Positions 60,568 through 64,000 of a stretch of 64,000 nt of DNA are shown piece after piece. Every line of letters begins with the position of its first letter. Position 1 is the stretch's first letter. The stretch is from positions 306,237-370,236 of the forward strand of contig NW_019091465.1 of NCBI RefSeq assembly GCF_001949145.1, read 5' to 3'. The position numbers and the translations under genes are program-made. The notes beneath the pieces are model-generated. The model was not told the origin of the DNA. It saw only the letters and a program-made list of their open reading frames with translations, and did no database searches. The DNA is from Acanthaster planci. Its lineage: Eukaryota > Echinodermata > Asteroidea > Valvatida > Acanthasteridae.

Positions 60568-62844
60568 TTTTGGGTGTATCCAGGAGCAAGGAGATCTTCT
60601 TTGTACAAGAAAAGAAAGGGAAAAGCAAAAAAGGATTACGTTAACAGTTTGCCCAATTCTTTGAGGTCTTTTATAGAATGGCCAATAACTCTGTAACGCA
60701 CTTTAAATTGCGACTGGAATGAATATTATGGAGCTTCTAAGAGGCTACTGTTAACCCAGGCACATTTTGTCTACTTGAGTGTATAGCTGCATTTCATCTG
60801 TCTTAGAATTTATTTCAGAATTTACTTTATTCTCTTCTTAAAAGGCACTGAGGATTACACGTACACTTTGGATTAAATCATCCAAACTTTGCTGCACAAC
60901 TCAGGCGCTCTTGCTGCAGTGTAACCAAAAGTATCAGCCGTTTCTGTTAAGAGTTTCATCAAACCCAGAATTAACTCACTAAAATATTTATGAGAAGTGT
61001 TAGTTGCTTCCTTGTCGCTTAGAAGTCAAACAATGATCACGAGTCCACTTTCCAGTCTCACCACACCTGCTAACCCACCTTCAGTACATGATACTTCTGC
61101 GGCCAACAATTTCGGAATCAATGAAATGTACTAAAACATGTACAAATGTAGAAACTACTCTAACCAAACCAATAGAAATATGCTCTTTATAATGCGTTTA
61201 TTTCGTTATACCCATAGCACTAGCATGCATACTATTACAAGCTTCATCTACCAAGAAACAAAACAAAAACAAAATGTTGACATGACTTGCTACCACTGAA
61301 GGCCGTTATTTTACACTGAAATTAATGTTGTACTGTTAGCCATGCGTTCACCAAAAACTCACCCGGAATTGGAACGACTTTGCCCAGAGTGCAAAATAAC
61401 ATCTCTTTTATACATTGGTTCTTTCTTAATCCTGTTTTGATTTTCTTGTTATTTAATATCCTTTAAAGATCAGGTATATCGCTTAAGAGCTCCAGGCGTT
61501 GACCTTTGGTTAAATATGTGGTTTGTGCATAGGTTAAAGATGTGATTTTTAAAGTAATAACCACGCAAGCCTGAATAATCTGTCAATTTACGGTTTGTTT
61601 TGACTGAATTGTACCCGACTGTGGAACGGAAAAAAAGTTACCTCGGTGTGACAAGGGACGTAAACTGTTTATCAGGAGCGTCAGACAAGTTGGCTTTTGA
61701 AATATTTCAGCTGCTATCAGTTCTTCGTCATGACTTTAGCCAAACAAGTCATGACCGCGTCGGGTGTTATTCCGTACAGGGTGTGAATGCAAATTCTCTT
61801 TTGGAAATTCGGTTTGCTGTTTCATTAAAATATAAAACAATACAATTGACCCAAACAGAAAAAGAAAATCTTGTAAGGGCTTGAATAATTTCAGCTCAAA
61901 AACGAAATCCTTAGCGATGACGCAAGAGCTGTTAACATAAAGTCTTCGAGCTTTACAAACTGCTCATTCCTGCAACTACAAGCAAATAAAGCAACTTAAC
62001 TCAGAAATCTTTGTCGTGAAGTTTAGATAGTTCCAAGCACAACTACACAAGCATACACGGGATTGTTCTTTTCAGATGACAGGTGCTTTAACAGATTCAT
62101 CCATGTGGTCTTTAATTGAAATTTAACAACCCTTATAAAATATAAAATTAAAAATAATTGAGAAAAACTGTGAAAACAATTTTTTTAAATAGTCAAGGGG
62201 GAAACAACACGAAAATACTTTTCAAAAAGGCCGTTACATTGGACTTGCAGGCTTCATTATTTGATTTATTAGAAAGTTTCCACCAGTCATGGAGTTTCTT
62301 CTAAACATTGGAAACTAGTCAAACCCACTGTGAAATTCAACTGAGAGACAGTGACGAAAAAGTCGAGAGGTACCGGTAAATAAGGGGCGGATTGACTTCA
62401 ACAATCTGTCTGAGGTCATCGTCGAACAAATCCCATGTAGGTGTCCTCAAAATCAAGTCTATTTACCAGCAACGACATCCATTACTTCAGTCACATGGCG
62501 GAGGAAGTCTGCGATTGCACCAGCCAGGTTAGGAGTGTGGACGGTAACAGAACTAGAGCACATAGGCTGACACACAGACTTTGCATCCTGTTTACATCAA
62601 ATAAAGTAAAAATATACATAAGACGAGTGTCGATTTGAAACGTGAGATGTTGTTCCGTGCCGTGCTTTGCTTTTATTGAATGAAGTCGCATTAATATAAT
62701 CATAATAACCTCTTAAATATGCATATAAGAAGTATCATTCAGCCGGGAAACGCCATTCGGCCACATGTTCACCGACTCAACATTACTGTACCGCATTATA
62801 AAACTGAAGTTTTACAGTAAGCCCAAGTATTTCCAGCTACTTAC
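60568..62844. other. Spacer / 3' region of the saposin-like gene
   Basis: No gene is supported with confidence. A 94-codon plus-strand frame at 61600-61884 has no recognisable feature. On the minus strand, an acceptor-like CTCTAG near 62560 precedes a frame ending at 62458 (LAGAIADFLRHVTEVMDVV). Its phase does not match the exon at 62845, so I leave it open. Confidence 0.4.
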
Positions 62845-63483
62845 CAAGACAGTTCCGAGTGCCATGGCGAGCTTGTTCATTTCCCGCACGTACTGACGGC
62901 AGATTTGCCGAACACACGGAGACGCTGCCAGATCACAGTAGAAGTTCAAATACACGTCGGCAGTCATCTGTGATAACGATATACAACAAGATTAGGTTTA
63001 TATGTCGCTTCTAAACAACTTATTCATATTGAGTCGCATTTATGAAAAGATGTGTTTCCTACTCCATTGTAAAAAACATTATGAATTTATAAAAAAAAAT
63101 ATTACCGTTGTTACATTTACATGAATGGCATCGAAATCAAACACATGCTCCCTATTGGCACTGATTCAGTCGCGTTGTAAAATCGGGACTGTGAAAAGAA
63201 GTCTTTTGAATATATCCGAATTAGCGCATTAGCTTCAACAAAGATTTCTTGCTCTTGTGCGTCCCATTCATTCCATTCAACATTTACTTACAATGAGCTG
63301 CTTGTTAAGAAGCATTTCTTTCAGCCAGACCACTGTTCCAGTGCAGACTCCACACACTGGGCCATCTTCGTTAAGCACACATGTATCTCCTTCTCTAAGC
63401 TGGACGGCTTTCGGTTGGCAACTTGGCAGGCTGCTGTTTCTTGCCGATGGGCAGATGTATCCACAGTATTTACGAGTGTCGTC
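62845..63483 (-). CDS. Saposin-like (SapB-type) protein, two internal exons, partial
   Basis: Saposin-fold proteins bind or disturb lipids, usually in lysosomes or secretions. Exons 63483-63292 (64 codons) and 62967-62845 (41 codons) both have good GT-AG borders and join in phase 0. Joined, they encode a Cys-rich lead (KYCGYICPSARNSSLPSC) and then CGVCTGTVVWLKEMLL, followed by VYLNFYCDLAASPCVRQIC. This gives the CxxC, then Cys and Cys-containing helix pattern of a SapB domain. The closing Cys residues expected in a further exon were not found. Upstream exons lie beyond the window. The N-terminal Cys cluster may belong to a preceding small domain. The family call rests on cysteine spacing only. 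Confidence 0.5.
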
Positions 63484-63502
63484 CTATCATTAACAGAAAA
63501 TA

Positions 63503-63655
63503 CGGGCGATTCACAACAGTGTGCTTCCGAAAGTTTGCGACGCGTTGGCTAATCACAATGCGCAATGTCTGTCGACCCTTTTCAGACACGCATCGGATCG
63601 TCAGATTTCGTGCATTATGATTGGTTAGTGTGTTGGAAACTCTTGGAGGCGCGTG
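63503..63655. mobile_element. Palindromic mariner-like MITE, copy 2
   Basis: Same family as 13226-13395: CGGGCGATTCACAACAGTG start, inner arms GACGCGTTGGCTAATCACAA and TTATGATTGGTTAGTGTGTT, TGTCGACCCTTTT centre. TA flanks both ends. The right end has lost about 15 bases. It sits just upstream of a saposin-like exon, probably in an intron. Confidence 0.7.
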
Positions 63656-64000
63656 TATTAAATGTATCAAAGCCTCTGTGCGTACCCTCTCTACGGGAAA
63701 TTTAACACAAGCTAGATCGACTATCTGAAGGATTGATGCAATGAGTGTGTCAGAGATGCAGATTTTATGCAACATTTTACTCCTCCTTCATAGATTGAAA
63801 TTGCTCGATTTCTCATTTTACTTAAGTGCGCACTTTTCCCTGTCAGTAGAAAGTAATTCGGTCAGTTTGTCTGTTCATCTGTCCATCCGTTCGTTTGTTC
63901 TTCATTTGTGGTTATTTTTTGGGGGGGGAGCGGGTCGTCTTAAAATGACACATTTGCATAAATTATGAAACGTACCAAGTACATTGACACAAACAGCTTA

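Noticed and set aside
1-64000. CRISPR arrays, operons, bacterial-type genes or horizontal insertions
   Set aside because: No regularly spaced direct repeats of the CRISPR kind. All supported genes are intron-containing animal genes or their relics.

Overview
The window is animal nuclear DNA. Genes are split by GT-AG introns, intergenic space is large, and non-LTR retrotransposons and short inverted-repeat transposons (MITEs) are abundant. One 999-base assembly gap is present. Gene content (gamma-butyrobetaine dioxygenase, J-domain proteins, a TRIM-NHL-like relic, a saposin-like domain) and the repeat style suggest a marine invertebrate, probably a non-vertebrate deuterostome such as an echinoderm or lancelet. 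I cannot fix the species from sequence alone.

Layout. 1-10.8 kb is a cluster of decayed minus-strand LINEs of an L1/Tx1-like type (zinc-knuckle ORF1, then APE endonuclease plus reverse transcriptase). Later MITEs have inserted into them. 11.2-33.9 kb holds a tandem duplication of a nine-exon J-domain (DnaJ/Hsp40) gene, both copies on the minus strand. I rebuilt both reading frames: copy A is 352 aa and copy B is 365 aa, with matching exon phases and no stop. Between them lies a third, inverted copy of only the last exon. Both promoters keep a block with a kappaB-like site about 250 bases upstream of the ATG. 34-42.5 kb is mostly repeats with one possible small minus-strand gene. 42.6-46.9 kb is a complete five-exon gamma-butyrobetaine dioxygenase gene on the plus strand. 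47-51 kb holds a CGTCG-rich repeat and a 1.3-kb DNA transposon. After the gap come a broken TRIM-like gene, a broken Myb/SANT-like gene and a tRNA-derived SINE. The right end has a 33-base minisatellite, more MITEs and two minus-strand exons of a saposin-like gene that runs off the window.

The genes do not form a pathway. The dioxygenase would make carnitine, the J-domain pair would work with Hsp70, and the TRIM and Myb relics are dead. The clearest structure is the J-domain duplication. The window also records nested transposon insertions, several with target-site duplications that can be read directly.
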